Shown: piece after piece, positions 1-8,843 of the stretch
Position numbering within the stretch: the stretch's first letter is position 1
Layout: each line of letters opens with the position of its first letter
Assembly: GCF_039540195.1 (NCBI RefSeq)
Contig: NZ_BAABEO010000024.1
Coordinates: forward strand, 62,001-126,000
Direction of reading: 5' to 3'
Length of the DNA: 64,000 bases
From: Zafaria ginkgonis
Lineage (GTDB): Bacteria; Actinomycetota; Actinomycetes; Actinomycetales; Micrococcaceae
Program-made: the position numbers and the translations under genes
The notes under the pieces: generated by a model
Database searches by the model: none
What the model was told of the DNA's origin: nothing
The model's input: only the letters and a program-made list of their open reading frames with translations

Positions 1-884
1 GCGTCACGTTCACTGTCCAGCCCGGCAAGGTCACCGGCTTCCTGGGCCCGAACGGCGCCGGCAAGTCCACCACCATGCGGATGGCCATGGGCCTTGACCG
101 CCCCACCTCCGGAACCGTCACCGTCAACGGCAAGGCGCTCGCCGAGCACCGGGCCCCGCTGCGCGAGGTCGGTGCCCTGCTGGAGGCCAAGTCCGTCCAC
201 AAGTCCCGCACCGCCCGCGCCCACCTCTCGGCGCTGGCGGCCACCCACGGCATCGGCCGGGCCCGCGTCGACGAGGTCATCGGCATCACCGGCCTCGGCG
301 CCGTCGCCGGCAAGAAGGTCGGAGGGTTCTCCCTGGGCATGGGCCAGCGCCTCGGCATCGCCGCGGCCCTGCTCGGGGACCCGCAGACCCTGATCCTGGA
401 CGAGCCGGTCAACGGCCTCGATCCCGAGGGCGTGCTGTGGGTGCGCAACCTGGCCCGCAGCCTCGCGGCCGAGGGGCGCACCGTGTTCCTCTCCTCCCAC
501 CTGATGAGCGAGATGGCGCAGACCGCGGACCACCTGATCGTCATCGGCCGCGGCAGCATCCTCGCCGACGCGCCGATCGGGGAGATCCTCGCCGCCCAGA
601 ACCGCACCCGCACGCTGGTGCGCACCGAGCAGCCCGCCGACCTGGCCAACGCGCTCGCGGCGCCCGGGGTCGGCGTGACCGCGCTCGACGCCGAGACGCT
701 CGAGGTCCTCGGCGTGGACGCGCGGACCATCGCCCGGCGGGCGCTGGACCGGCAGATCCTCATCCACGAACTCACCCCGCTGCAGGCCTCCCTGGAAGAG
801 GCGTACCTGGAGCTCACCAAGGACGACGTCGAGTACCACTCCGCGGGCATCGGGGCCGTCCCCGTCGCCGGAAAGCAGGCATGA
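1..884 (+). CDS. ABC-2 type exporter ATP-binding protein (5' truncated by window edge)
   Basis: Nucleotide-binding subunit of an ABC exporter of the DrrA/CcmA type, acting at the inner face of the membrane with the permease encoded next. The reading frame is open to the window edge (first full codon at base 3), so the start is missing; about 293 residues are visible. Seen in order: Walker A GPNGAGKST, a variant signature FSLGMGQRLGIAAAL, Walker B LILDEPVNGLDPEG and the switch-loop histidine in FLSSHLMSEM. The C-terminal 90 residues are the accessory domain common in this subfamily. Its stop overlaps the permease start in an ATGA, so the two are translationally coupled. The exported substrate cannot be inferred. 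Confidence 0.95.
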   Translation, partial: VTFTVQPGKVTGFLGPNGAGKSTTMRMAMGLDRPTSGTVTVNGKALAEHRAPLREVGALLEAKSVHKSRTARAHLSALAATHGIGRARVDEVIGITGLGAVAGKKVGGFSLGMGQRLGIAAALLGDPQTLILDEPVNGLDPEGVLWVRNLARSLAAEGRTVFLSSHLMSEMAQTADHLIVIGRGSILADAPIGEILAAQNRTRTLVRTEQPADLANALAAPGVGVTALDAETLEVLGVDARTIARRALDRQILIHELTPLQASLEEAYLELTKDDVEYHSAGIGAVPVAGKQA

Positions 885-1735
885 CCATGGCAACGCAACA
901 GATCGCGGCCCTGCGGAACGACGCCGGCCGCACCGATGGTGCGCACCTGAGCTTCGGGCGCGTGCTGCGTTCCGAAACCATCAAGTTCACCAGCCTCCTG
1001 TCCACGCTGATCCTGGTGCTGGCCACCGTGGCCGTGCTGGTCGGCTTCGGCGCCCTCGGCGCCTGGGGCATCGGCTCCTCCCTCGAGGCCATGGGCCCGG
1101 AGATCTTCGAGGCCGAGGGCGGCCTCGACGGCATCGCCAACACCCTCGCCAGCACCGGCATCACCTTCGCCCAGCTGATCATCGGCTCGCTCGCGGTGCT
1201 GGTCATCAGCTCCGAGTTCGCCACCGGCTCGGCGCGGGCCACCTTCTCCGCGGTCCCGAAGCGCTACCCGGTGTTCCTGGCCAAGGCGTTGCTGGTTGCC
1301 GTCGTGTCCTACGTGGTGGCCGCCGCCTCCATGCTGCTCGCCGCCGTCGTCATCAACCCGATCGTCGAGCACTACGGGCTGGAGCAGGACCTCGGGTCCG
1401 AGGCCTTCCAGCGCATGCTCTGGATCGGCGCCCTGTACGTCACCGCGGTCGCGCTGATCGGCTTCTCGCTGGGAGCGCTGCTGCGCAACTCCGCCGGCGG
1501 CATCGTCTCCCTGGCCGGGCTGTTCTTCGTGCTGCCGATCGCCTTCCAGCTGATCCCGGGCGACTTCATCGCCGACCTGCGCCGGTTCCTGCCCTCCGAG
1601 GCGGCCAACCAGCTGATCAGCGGCGTCACGGGGCCGGACATGCTGGAGCTGTGGCAGTCCTGGCTGGTCTTCGGCGCCTGGGTGGTCCTCCCGCTGGCGG
1701 CCGCCGGGTTCGTCCTGCAGCGCCGCGACATCTAG
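881..1735 (+). CDS. ABC-2 type transporter permease
   Basis: Membrane subunit (284 residues) partnering the upstream ATPase. The start is the ATG of the ATGA overlap; a second ATG two codons on (887) is possible. The protein has about six hydrophobic segments: near residues 35-60, then ITFAQLIIGSLAVLVIS, VVSYVVAAASMLLAAVVI, LYVTAVALIGFSLGALL, GGIVSLAGLFFVLPIAF and a final segment ending in FVLQRRDI. This is the usual ABC-2 topology, with a large extracytoplasmic loop after the first helix. The pair lies just upstream of a two-component system, an arrangement common for antimicrobial-peptide or drug exporters. That role is an inference from context only. Confidence 0.92.
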   Translation: MTMATQQIAALRNDAGRTDGAHLSFGRVLRSETIKFTSLLSTLILVLATVAVLVGFGALGAWGIGSSLEAMGPEIFEAEGGLDGIANTLASTGITFAQLIIGSLAVLVISSEFATGSARATFSAVPKRYPVFLAKALLVAVVSYVVAAASMLLAAVVINPIVEHYGLEQDLGSEAFQRMLWIGALYVTAVALIGFSLGALLRNSAGGIVSLAGLFFVLPIAFQLIPGDFIADLRRFLPSEAANQLISGVTGPDMLELWQSWLVFGAWVVLPLAAAGFVLQRRDI

Positions 1736-1854
1736 CCGCACCACCTCAACAAGCGGTACCCCCACTAAGCCCCGGGCGGGGCGGCGGAACGAACGGCCGC
1801 CGCCTCGCCCGGAACACCCCTTCCACCCCGCCCGCCGGAAGCTAAGCTCAGACC

Positions 1855-3279
1855 ATGACCCCAGCCCCGCAGCAGGAGACGCCGGAGATCCCCGACGTCT
1901 CCTTTGCCGAACTGTCGGCGCAGCGGCAGGGGCCGCTGCGCCGCTTCATGCGCGGGCGCCCGGTCACCGTGGACGTCATCGTCTGCCTGCTCTACCTGGC
2001 CTTCTCCGCCGCCGGCCCCGTGCAGGGGCTGCTGCGCGGGGAGTGGACCCCCGCGGCCCTGACGCTGATCATCGCGGCCCTGCTGTTCCTGCGCCGGCGC
2101 TACCCGATGGCGGTCCTGGCCGGCGTCACGGTCCTGGAGACCGCGGTGGTGGTGACCGAACCGCTGGACTCCACGAACGGCCTGGGCCTGTGGGTCGCCC
2201 TGTATTCGGCGGCCACCAAGTATTCCGGAAAGCGCATGTTCGCCCTGGCCGCGCTGATCAGTGCCGTCCAGGCGCTGGCGATGGCGGTCGTCCTGCCGTC
2301 GGCGGCGCTGCACCCGCTGCCGGGCCAGGAACTGGCCGCCGCCACGATCACCGAGGACCCGGCCATCGTGTGGCTGGGAGCGGCCCTGATGTCGGCGCTG
2401 AACCTCGGGGCGGTCGCGCTGGGCGCCTGGGTGCGCAACAGCCGGCTGCACGAGGCCGAACTGGCCAACTGGGCCAACCGCGTCCGCACCCTCGCCCAGG
2501 CCACCGAACGGAACCGGATCGCCCGCGAGATGCACGACGTCGTCGCGCACTCGCTCTCGGTGATGATCGCCCTCTCCGACGGCGCCTCGGTGGTCATCAA
2601 GCGCGACCCCGAACGCGCCGCCGAGGTGCTGCGCGAACTCTCCTCCACCGGCCGCGGCGCGCTCGCGGACATGCGCCGCGTGATCGGCGTCCTGCGGGCC
2701 GGGCCCGACGCGCCGCTGCAGCCGCAGCCGGCGGCGGGATCGCTGAAGGAGATGCTCGACGGCTTCCGCGTCGCCGGGGTGCCGCTGAAGTTCGAGCGCA
2801 CCGGCCCGGACCTGCCGGAGGACGCCAGCTTCCAGCTCACCGTCTACCGCATCATCCAGGAGAGCCTGACCAACGTGCTGCGCTACGGCCGCGGGGTGAG
2901 CCGGGTGGAGGTGCTGATCGACCGCGACGGTGACACCGTGCGGATCAGGATCGCCGACGACGGCCAGCTGGCCGGGACGGCGCGGGAGCCGGTCGGCAGC
3001 GGGCAGGGCCTGCGCGGCATCGCCGAGCGGGCCGCGATCTTCGGCGGCTCCTCCTACGCCGGCCCGGGCCCGCAGGGCGGCTGGGTGGTCCATGTGATCA
3101 TGACCGTCCCCGAGGACCAGCGCCGGCCAGACGACGACGCCGGCTCGCGCGCCGGGCGCGGGGGTGCTGCCCCCGCCGCACGCACCAACACCGCACACGC
3201 GGGCACCACACGCACCAACACCACAGAAACGAAATCCACGAGGGGGGAGGTCCGGAATGGACCACGCAACGACGCCTAG
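1855..3279 (+). CDS. NarL/DesK-type sensor histidine kinase
   Basis: Membrane-bound sensor kinase of 474 residues. The N-terminal half carries four to five hydrophobic segments (roughly residues 38-200) with no large periplasmic domain. The HisKA_3 dimerisation/phosphoacceptor motif follows (RNRIAREMHDVVAHSLSVM, phosphoacceptor His227), then an HATPase_c domain with N-box QESLTNVLRY and G-boxes IADDGQ and GSGQGLRGIAER. The last 50 residues are a low-complexity Ala/Arg/Thr tail partly encoded by a duplicated 14-base segment (about 3179-3192 and 3209-3222), unusual for the family. The stop lies 23 bases inside the response-regulator gene, so the pair is coupled. A role in sensing envelope stress for the upstream exporter is a guess. 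Confidence 0.93.
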   Translation: MTPAPQQETPEIPDVSFAELSAQRQGPLRRFMRGRPVTVDVIVCLLYLAFSAAGPVQGLLRGEWTPAALTLIIAALLFLRRRYPMAVLAGVTVLETAVVVTEPLDSTNGLGLWVALYSAATKYSGKRMFALAALISAVQALAMAVVLPSAALHPLPGQELAAATITEDPAIVWLGAALMSALNLGAVALGAWVRNSRLHEAELANWANRVRTLAQATERNRIAREMHDVVAHSLSVMIALSDGASVVIKRDPERAAEVLRELSSTGRGALADMRRVIGVLRAGPDAPLQPQPAAGSLKEMLDGFRVAGVPLKFERTGPDLPEDASFQLTVYRIIQESLTNVLRYGRGVSRVEVLIDRDGDTVRIRIADDGQLAGTAREPVGSGQGLRGIAERAAIFGGSSYAGPGPQGGWVVHVIMTVPEDQRRPDDDAGSRAGRGGAAPAARTNTAHAGTTRTNTTETKSTRGEVRNGPRNDA

Positions 3280-3997
3280 CGGCCCGATCGCCGATCGCGA
3301 CCCGGAGGCGCCCATCAGCGTGCTGCTGGTCGACGACCAGCCGCTGCTGCGCATGGGGTTCCGGCTGATTCTTGAGGGCGAGCCGGACCTGCGGATCGTG
3401 GGGGAGGCCTCCGACGGCCGCGAGGGCGTGGCCGAGGCCGCCCGGCTGCAGCCCGACGTCGTGCTCATGGACGTGCGGATGCCGACGATGGACGGCATCG
3501 AGGCGACCCGGCGCATCGCCGCGGCCGGCGTCTCCTCCCGGATCATCATCCTGACCACCTTCGACCTCGACGAGTACGCGTTCGCCGGACTGCAGGCCGG
3601 CGCCTCCGCCTTCCTGCTCAAGGACGTCGCCCCGGAGGAACTGGTCCAGGCCGTGCGCCTGGTGGCCAGCGGGGACGCCGTCGTCGCCCCGCGCGTGACC
3701 CAGCGGCTGCTGGAGACCTACGTGCGCGGCGCCGGCGCCGCGCCCCAGCAGCAGCGCGTCCCGGAGCGGGACCCGCTGCTGGAGGACCTGACCCCGCGCG
3801 AGCTCGAGGTCCTGGGCGCGATGGCCGAGGGGCTCTCCAACGCGGAGATCGCCCATCGCTTCTTCCTCTCCGAGGCGACCGTCAAGACGCACGTGCGCCG
3901 GATCCTGACCAAGCTCCACCTGCGGGACAGGGTGCAGGCGGTGGTCTATTCCTACGAGACCGGGCTGGTGGTTCCCAGCCAGGGACTGGATTTCTGA
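3257..3997 (+). CDS. NarL/FixJ family response regulator
   Basis: DNA-binding response regulator (246 residues), cognate to the preceding kinase. The start ATG at 3257 is chosen because AGGGGGGAGG stands just upstream and the receiver domain begins a few residues later (ISVLLVDDQPLLRMGF). Phosphoacceptor Asp72 lies in VLMDVRMPTMDG; the conserved Thr (IIILTTFD) and Lys (FLLKDVAPEEL) are present. A LuxR-type helix-turn-helix follows (LTPRELEVLGAMAEGLSNAE ending in TVKTHVRRILTKL). It overlaps the kinase gene by 23 bases. Likely targets are the neighbouring exporter and its own operon, by analogy with similar loci. Confidence 0.95.
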   Translation: MDHATTPSGPIADRDPEAPISVLLVDDQPLLRMGFRLILEGEPDLRIVGEASDGREGVAEAARLQPDVVLMDVRMPTMDGIEATRRIAAAGVSSRIIILTTFDLDEYAFAGLQAGASAFLLKDVAPEELVQAVRLVASGDAVVAPRVTQRLLETYVRGAGAAPQQQRVPERDPLLEDLTPRELEVLGAMAEGLSNAEIAHRFFLSEATVKTHVRRILTKLHLRDRVQAVVYSYETGLVVPSQGLDF

Positions 3998-4002
3998 GCC
4001 CC

Positions 4003-4167
4003 GTGAACATCGAGTTCCTCCGCAACCCGTGGTTCATGGTGTCGGTGCTGCTGCTTTCCGGCGGCGCGTTCCTGGTGGCGGTGCTCGGGGCGTCCGCCGC
4101 GGGCTGGAGTAGCATCGTGCTGGGCTCGGGGATGTTCCTCTTCGCCCGCTACCGGCAGGGCGTCTGA
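4003..4167 (+). CDS. Small two-helix membrane protein (54 aa)
   Basis: A GTG start six bases after the response-regulator stop opens a 54-residue frame beginning MNIEFLRNPWFMVSVLLLSG. It has two hydrophobic stretches (about residues 11-30 and 34-49) separated by GASAAGWS, and a short basic end (RYRQGV). The close spacing to the two-component genes suggests it belongs to their operon, perhaps as an accessory membrane peptide. No family is recognised. The frame is short but has high-GC codon use (G/C in nearly every third position) matching its neighbours, which supports a real gene. No clear Shine-Dalgarno sequence is visible, so coupling to the upstream stop is assumed. Confidence 0.6.
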   Translation: MNIEFLRNPWFMVSVLLLSGGAFLVAVLGASAAGWSSIVLGSGMFLFARYRQGV

Positions 4168-4246
4168 CCGCGCCTGGCGCGCACCGCAGCAAGCCGGCCG
4201 ACCCGCCCGACCAACCCAGTCCGACCAAACAAGGATGGCACCGACG

Positions 4247-5605
4247 ATGGCCCCCAGCAGCACCGCGGAGGACAGCACCACCGGCCCGAACGGCGCTACC
4301 CCCAACGGCGCCGGCCCGGACGATGCCGCCCCGGATGATGCCGCCGGGCACCTGGCCGACCTGGGCGACTTCGTGGCCGCCTCCCCGTCCAGCTTCCACG
4401 CCGCCGCCGAGGCCGCCCGCCGGCTGGACGAGGCAGATTTCGTGTGCCTGGCCGAGGCCGACCCCTGGCCCGCCGGTCCCGGGTCCTACTACGCGGTGCG
4501 CGACGGCGCCATCATCGCCTGGGTGGTCCCCGAGGGCGCCGGCGCCGCCACCGGCTTCCACATCGTCGGCTCCCACACCGACTCCCCGTCCTTCAAGCTC
4601 AAGCCCAAGCCCACCACCGGCCGCCACGGCTGGCTGCAGGCCGGCGTCGAGATCTACGGCGGGCCGCTGCTGAACTCGTGGCTGGACCGCGAACTGCTGC
4701 TCGCCGGCCGGATCGCCATGCTGGACGGGTCCGAGCACCTGGTCCGCACCGGCCCGCTCCTGCGCTTCCCGCAGCTGGCCATCCACCTGGACCGCTCGGT
4801 CAACGAGGGGCTGACGCTGGACAAGCAGCAGCACATGAACCCGGTGTGGGGGACCGGGGACCCCGCAAAGGCGGACCTGCTGGCGCTGCTGGCCGGGGCC
4901 GCGGGGGTGGACCCGGCCCAGGTGGGCGGGTACGACGTCGTTGCCGCCGATGCGCAGCCGGCGGCGGTGTTCGGCGGGGACGGGGAGTTCTTCGCCTCCG
5001 GCCGGCTGGACAACCTCTCCTCCGTGCATGCGTCCCTGGCGGCGCTGATCGGGCACGCCGCCGCTCCCGAGGGCGGGCACATCGCGGTGCTGGCGGCCTT
5101 CGACCACGAGGAGATCGGCTCCGCCACCCGCTCCGGGGCCTCGGGGCCGTTCCTGCAGGAGGTCCTCGAGCGCATCTCCGCCGGCCTGGGCGCCGGCCTG
5201 GAGGACCGCGCCCGCGGGTACGCGGACTCGGTGTGCGTCTCCGCCGACGCCGGGCACGCCGTCCATCCGAACTACTCCGAGCGTCACGACCCGGCGAACC
5301 GGCCGCTGCTCGGCGCCGGGCCGCTGCTGAAGATCAACGCGAACCAGCGCTACGCCACGGACGCCGTCGGCGCGGCGCTGTGGGCGCGGCTGTGCGCGGA
5401 GGTGCAGGTGCCCTACCAGGAGTTCGTGTCCAACAACGTGATGCCGTGCGGCTCCACGATCGGGCCGCTGACCGCGACCCGGCTGGGCATCCGCACCGTG
5501 GACGTGGGCATCCCGCTGCTGTCGATGCATTCGGCCCGCGAGATGTGCGGCGTCGAGGACCCGCACCGGCTCTCCCGCGTGGCCCGGGCGTTCTTCGCCG
5601 CCTGA
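4247..5605 (+). CDS. M18 family aminopeptidase (aspartyl aminopeptidase type)
   Basis: Cytoplasmic metallo-aminopeptidase of about 452 residues that removes N-terminal residues, typically acidic ones, from peptides. The di-metal site is visible: His in VGSHTDSPSFKLKP, Asp in SGRLDNLSSVHA, the Glu pair in FDHEEIGSATRSGA, Asp in SADAGHAVHPNYSE, and the last His in LLSMHSAREMCG. AAGGA sits 11 bases before the ATG at 4247; another in-frame ATG at 4235 would add four residues but has no properly spaced ribosome-binding site. The first 35 residues are Ala/Gly/Pro-rich and likely disordered. Length and motif order match the family throughout. The gene stands alone, followed by a large inverted repeat. 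Confidence 0.95.
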   Translation: MAPSSTAEDSTTGPNGATPNGAGPDDAAPDDAAGHLADLGDFVAASPSSFHAAAEAARRLDEADFVCLAEADPWPAGPGSYYAVRDGAIIAWVVPEGAGAATGFHIVGSHTDSPSFKLKPKPTTGRHGWLQAGVEIYGGPLLNSWLDRELLLAGRIAMLDGSEHLVRTGPLLRFPQLAIHLDRSVNEGLTLDKQQHMNPVWGTGDPAKADLLALLAGAAGVDPAQVGGYDVVAADAQPAAVFGGDGEFFASGRLDNLSSVHASLAALIGHAAAPEGGHIAVLAAFDHEEIGSATRSGASGPFLQEVLERISAGLGAGLEDRARGYADSVCVSADAGHAVHPNYSERHDPANRPLLGAGPLLKINANQRYATDAVGAALWARLCAEVQVPYQEFVSNNVMPCGSTIGPLTATRLGIRTVDVGIPLLSMHSAREMCGVEDPHRLSRVARAFFAA

Positions 5606-5622
5606 GCCGGGACTTTTCCCCA

Positions 5623-5681
5623 ACGCTGTCCCCGGATCCGACGGAAAGGTGGTCCCATTCGGCCGGATCCGGGGACAGCGT
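5623..5681. repeat. Perfect 18-bp inverted repeat, probable terminator
   Basis: The arms ACGCTGTCCCCGGATCCG (5623-5640) and its exact reverse complement (5664-5681) are separated by 23 bases. It begins 17 bases after the aminopeptidase stop. There is no T-run after the stem, so it may be a factor-dependent or mRNA-stabilising hairpin rather than a classical terminator. No second copy was noticed in the window. Confidence 0.7.
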
Positions 5682-5775
5682 GCGCCGTTGCGGCGGCTGA
5701 CGCGTCGCCAAGCGCGGCCAGCGGGAGCATGATGGTGGATGGACACCGGCACGGACCCGAAGGACGGTGGCGAAC

Positions 5776-6381
5776 ATGCCGGAAGCGGCCTTTGCCTTCA
5801 AACCCACATTGCGGGGCGAACGGGCCCTGCTGCGCCCGTTCGAGCCGGCGGACATCGAGGCGATGGGCCCCATCCTGGCCGACCCCGAGGTGCTGCACCT
5901 GACCGGAAGCGTGCATACCTCCGCCGACCTGGTGGACCGCCCCACCGTCCTCGATGCCAAGACGCGCCTGTGGTACCGGACCCGCGCGGAGCAGCCCGAC
6001 CGGATGGACCTGGCCGTCGTCGACCCGGCCAGCGGCGAATGCGTCGGGGAGATCGTGCTCAACGACTGGGAGCCGGGTAACCAGACGTGCAACCTGCGCA
6101 TCCTCATCGGCCCCCGCGGACGCGGACGCGGCCTCGGCACCGAGGCCATCCGGCTGCTGCTGGACTACGCGTTCGCCCAGACGGACCTGTTCCGGATCGA
6201 GCTTGAGGTCTACACGTTCAACACCCGCGCGCTGCGCGTCTACGAGCGGGTGGGATTCATCCCCGAGGGCCGCCGCCGCGCCGCGCACGTCTTCGACGGG
6301 GTCCGCTTCGACGCGATCACCATGTCGGTGCTGCTGCCGGACTGGATGGAAGGGACAGCCCCCGCGGACCCGATGCCGTAG
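5776..6381 (+). CDS. GNAT family N-acetyltransferase (RimJ/RimL-like)
   Basis: Acetyl-CoA-dependent N-acetyltransferase of about 201 residues, likely cytoplasmic. The family core is visible: an N-terminal strand LRGERALLRPFEPADIEAMG, the mid-domain VGEIVLNDWEPGNQTCNLRI, the acetyl-CoA pyrophosphate-binding loop IGPRGRGRGLGTEAIRLLLD, and the C-terminal motif NTRALRVYERVGFIPEGRRR. The ATG at 5776 has AAGGA 11 bases upstream; an in-frame GTG at 5767 is possible but only two bases from that element. This subgroup (Acetyltransf_3) includes ribosomal-protein acetyltransferases and detoxifying enzymes, so the substrate cannot be assigned. It is monocistronic between an inverted repeat and the acyltransferase gene. 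Confidence 0.9.
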   Translation: MPEAAFAFKPTLRGERALLRPFEPADIEAMGPILADPEVLHLTGSVHTSADLVDRPTVLDAKTRLWYRTRAEQPDRMDLAVVDPASGECVGEIVLNDWEPGNQTCNLRILIGPRGRGRGLGTEAIRLLLDYAFAQTDLFRIELEVYTFNTRALRVYERVGFIPEGRRRAAHVFDGVRFDAITMSVLLPDWMEGTAPADPMP

Positions 6382-6482
6382 CCGAAACCGTCCACCGGGC
6401 CGACCTGGTGGAATTCGCCCGAGTGGAGTGCGGCCACCTGCACGCCATTACCCGTTTACCCTGCCGTGGTGGAGTGGTGGCC

Positions 6483-8717
6483 GTGAACCGCCCCGACCCG
6501 TCACCGCCGCCCGGGCACCCCTCCGCAGGGCTCCCATCCGCCGGCCCCCCAGCGGCCGAGTCCGCTCCCGGCCAGGCCCGCCGTTTCCTCCCCGAGGTCC
6601 AGGCCCTGCGCGCCCTGGCCGTCCTGCTGGTGGTCGCCTACCACTTCGCGCCCGGCCTGGTCCCCGGCGGCTTCGTGGGCGTGGACGTCTTCTTCGTGAT
6701 CTCCGGATTCCTCATCACCGGCCACCTGCTGCGCGAGGTCCGCGCCACCGGCCGGATCGACCTGCCGGCCTTCTGGGCCGGGCGGGTGCGCCGGATCCTT
6801 CCGGCCGCGCTGGCCACCGTTGCCGCCGTCGTGGTTGCAACGCTGCTCCTGGAGCCGGAAACGCAGTGGGGGCTGGCCAGCCGCCAGGCGCTGGCCAGCG
6901 TCTTCTCCGTGCAGAACTGGGTGCTGGCCGCCGACGCGGTGGACTACCTGGCCGCGGAGCACCAGCCCACGGCGCTGCAGCACTTCTGGTCCCTGGGCGT
7001 CGAGGAGCAGTTCTACCTCGTCTGGCCGTTGCTGGTCGCGGGTGCGGCCGCCCTGGCCGCCGGCCGCACCGTGCTCCGGTCCCGATCCCGGCCCCGGGCG
7101 CCGTTCCCGCTCCGGTCGGGGGACCGTTTCCCGGCCCTCGCCGGGGCGCTGTTCGGCGCCGTGGTGGTGGCGTCCCTGGGCTGGAGCATCCACCTGACCG
7201 GTGCGGGAGACCCGGCCGCCTACTTCGTGACCCCCACCCGCGTCTGGGAACTGGCCGCCGGCGGCCTGCTCGCGCTGGGCATGGAGTCCCGGCCGGATCC
7301 GTGGCCCTGGCGCCCGTGGTTGTGGCCGGGGCCGGCCCGCGCGGCGGTGGCGCTCGCCGGATTCGCGGCCATCGCCGCGGCGGCCTTCGGGTACGACGCC
7401 GGCACCCCCTTCCCGGGTGGTGCGGCGGCACTGCCGGTGGCCGGGACGGCGGCCGTGATCGCGGCCGGGCGGACGTCCGGCCCGCTCGCGCTGAACCGGC
7501 TGCTGGGCCTGGCGCCGGTGCAGTGGGTGGGGGACGTGTCCTATTCGCTGTACCTGTGGCATTGGCCGGTGCTGGTGTTCCTGGGACCGCGCCTTGCGGG
7601 CTGGACTCGCGGCCGGGACCCGGGCGAGTCTCCCGGGTGGGAGGCTGCGCCGCAGGTTGCGGGTCTGGTTCTGGCCTCGCTGCTGCTGGCCGCGGCCAGC
7701 CACCGGTTCATCGAGGTTCCGGCCCGGCGGTTCGCCCCGCTCGCGGCGTCCCGCTGGCGGACCCTGGCGGCCGGGACCGCCGCCGTCGCACTCGCGGCGG
7801 GACTCGCCGTCGTGCCCGGGCTGCGGCAGCAGGCAGTGGTGGCCGGGCAGCAGGACGCGGCGGGGCAGCTGCTCGCCGACCCGCCTCCGGACTTCGGCGC
7901 CTCCGCCGGGGGAGGGCTGCCTCCGGCGTACGTGGACGGGACCCGGACGGTCGTCCCCGTGCCCGCGCGCGCGGAGCAGGACCGCCCCCGCTTGGGTGCC
8001 TGCATCCAGGGGCAATCCTCCGCAGAGAGGCACGAGTGCACGTTCGGCGCCGAGGGCGGGACCGTGACGGTCGCCCTGATCGGGGACTCCCACGCCGTCC
8101 AGTGGTACCAGCCGATGCTGCAGGCCGCGCAGCGCAACGGCTGGACCCTGGTCACCTACCTGAAGAATTCCTGCCCCTTCAGCGCCGCGACGCGCACGCT
8201 GGAACTCAAGGGCCGCACGGAATGCACCGAGCCGAACCAGCGGACCCTGGAACGGATCCTGGAGCGCGGGGACATCGACGCGGTGGTGACCTCCTACTGG
8301 GCCGGAGCCGAATTCGCCGGATCCGCGGCGGAGGGGTTCGCCGCCTACTGGGAACGGCTGGAGGACGCGGGGATCCAGGTGTACCCGATCGTGGACACCC
8401 CGCGGCCCGGGCACCGGGTCCCCACCCCGGACTGCGTCGTGGAGCATGCGCCGGCCCCGCGCCCGTGCGGCGCCCCGGAAGGCGCGGCCTTCGAGCGCGC
8501 GGACGCCACCCGGCAGGCCGCCAGGCTGGAGCCCCGGGTGGACGTGCTGGACTTCCGGGACAGGTTCTGCGCCGACGGTTTCTGCCCGGCGGTGGTCGGC
8601 AACGTCCTGGTCTACCGGGACCACCACCACGTCACCGACACGTACATGCGCACCCTGGCGCCGGCGTTCGGGGACCGGCTCGGTGCGGCCCTGCGGGCCG
8701 ACGGGCTGGACTGGTGA
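6483..8717 (+). CDS. Acyltransferase-3 / SGNH-hydrolase fusion membrane protein (OafA-like)
   Basis: Integral membrane O-acyltransferase of about 744 residues. After a Pro-rich cytoplasmic leader, residues about 30-400 hold an acyltransferase-3 domain of around ten helices (EVQALRALAVLLVVAYHFAP, FVGVDVFFVISGFLITGHLL, FWSLGVEEQFYLVWPLL, VSYSLYLWHWPVLVFLG). The extracytoplasmic C-terminus is an SGNH domain with the nucleophile block VALIGDSHAVQW and the Asp-His block YRDHHHVTDTYMRTL. Such fusions O-acetylate cell-surface polysaccharides or peptidoglycan. The start is GTG 6483, where GGAG lies eight bases upstream; an earlier in-frame GTG at 6408 lacks a ribosome-binding site. The acceptor substrate is unknown. 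Confidence 0.92.
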   Translation: MNRPDPSPPPGHPSAGLPSAGPPAAESAPGQARRFLPEVQALRALAVLLVVAYHFAPGLVPGGFVGVDVFFVISGFLITGHLLREVRATGRIDLPAFWAGRVRRILPAALATVAAVVVATLLLEPETQWGLASRQALASVFSVQNWVLAADAVDYLAAEHQPTALQHFWSLGVEEQFYLVWPLLVAGAAALAAGRTVLRSRSRPRAPFPLRSGDRFPALAGALFGAVVVASLGWSIHLTGAGDPAAYFVTPTRVWELAAGGLLALGMESRPDPWPWRPWLWPGPARAAVALAGFAAIAAAAFGYDAGTPFPGGAAALPVAGTAAVIAAGRTSGPLALNRLLGLAPVQWVGDVSYSLYLWHWPVLVFLGPRLAGWTRGRDPGESPGWEAAPQVAGLVLASLLLAAASHRFIEVPARRFAPLAASRWRTLAAGTAAVALAAGLAVVPGLRQQAVVAGQQDAAGQLLADPPPDFGASAGGGLPPAYVDGTRTVVPVPARAEQDRPRLGACIQGQSSAERHECTFGAEGGTVTVALIGDSHAVQWYQPMLQAAQRNGWTLVTYLKNSCPFSAATRTLELKGRTECTEPNQRTLERILERGDIDAVVTSYWAGAEFAGSAAEGFAAYWERLEDAGIQVYPIVDTPRPGHRVPTPDCVVEHAPAPRPCGAPEGAAFERADATRQAARLEPRVDVLDFRDRFCADGFCPAVVGNVLVYRDHHHVTDTYMRTLAPAFGDRLGAALRADGLDW

Positions 8718-8843
8718 CATCCCGCCGTCCACAACCCCGGCGCGGCCCGCATCCGCGCACTGCCGGCCGGCGGGCGGGACCGCGCGCCCACCGGCGCGTT
8801 TAGGGTGGGGAGCGGGTATCCGGTAGGATGGGTCAGGCTGTTT

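Noticed and set aside
8824..8829. TAGGAT as the -10 of an rpsF promoter
   Set aside because: A -35 partner at good spacing is weak (TTTAGG at 19 bases), so I did not list a promoter.
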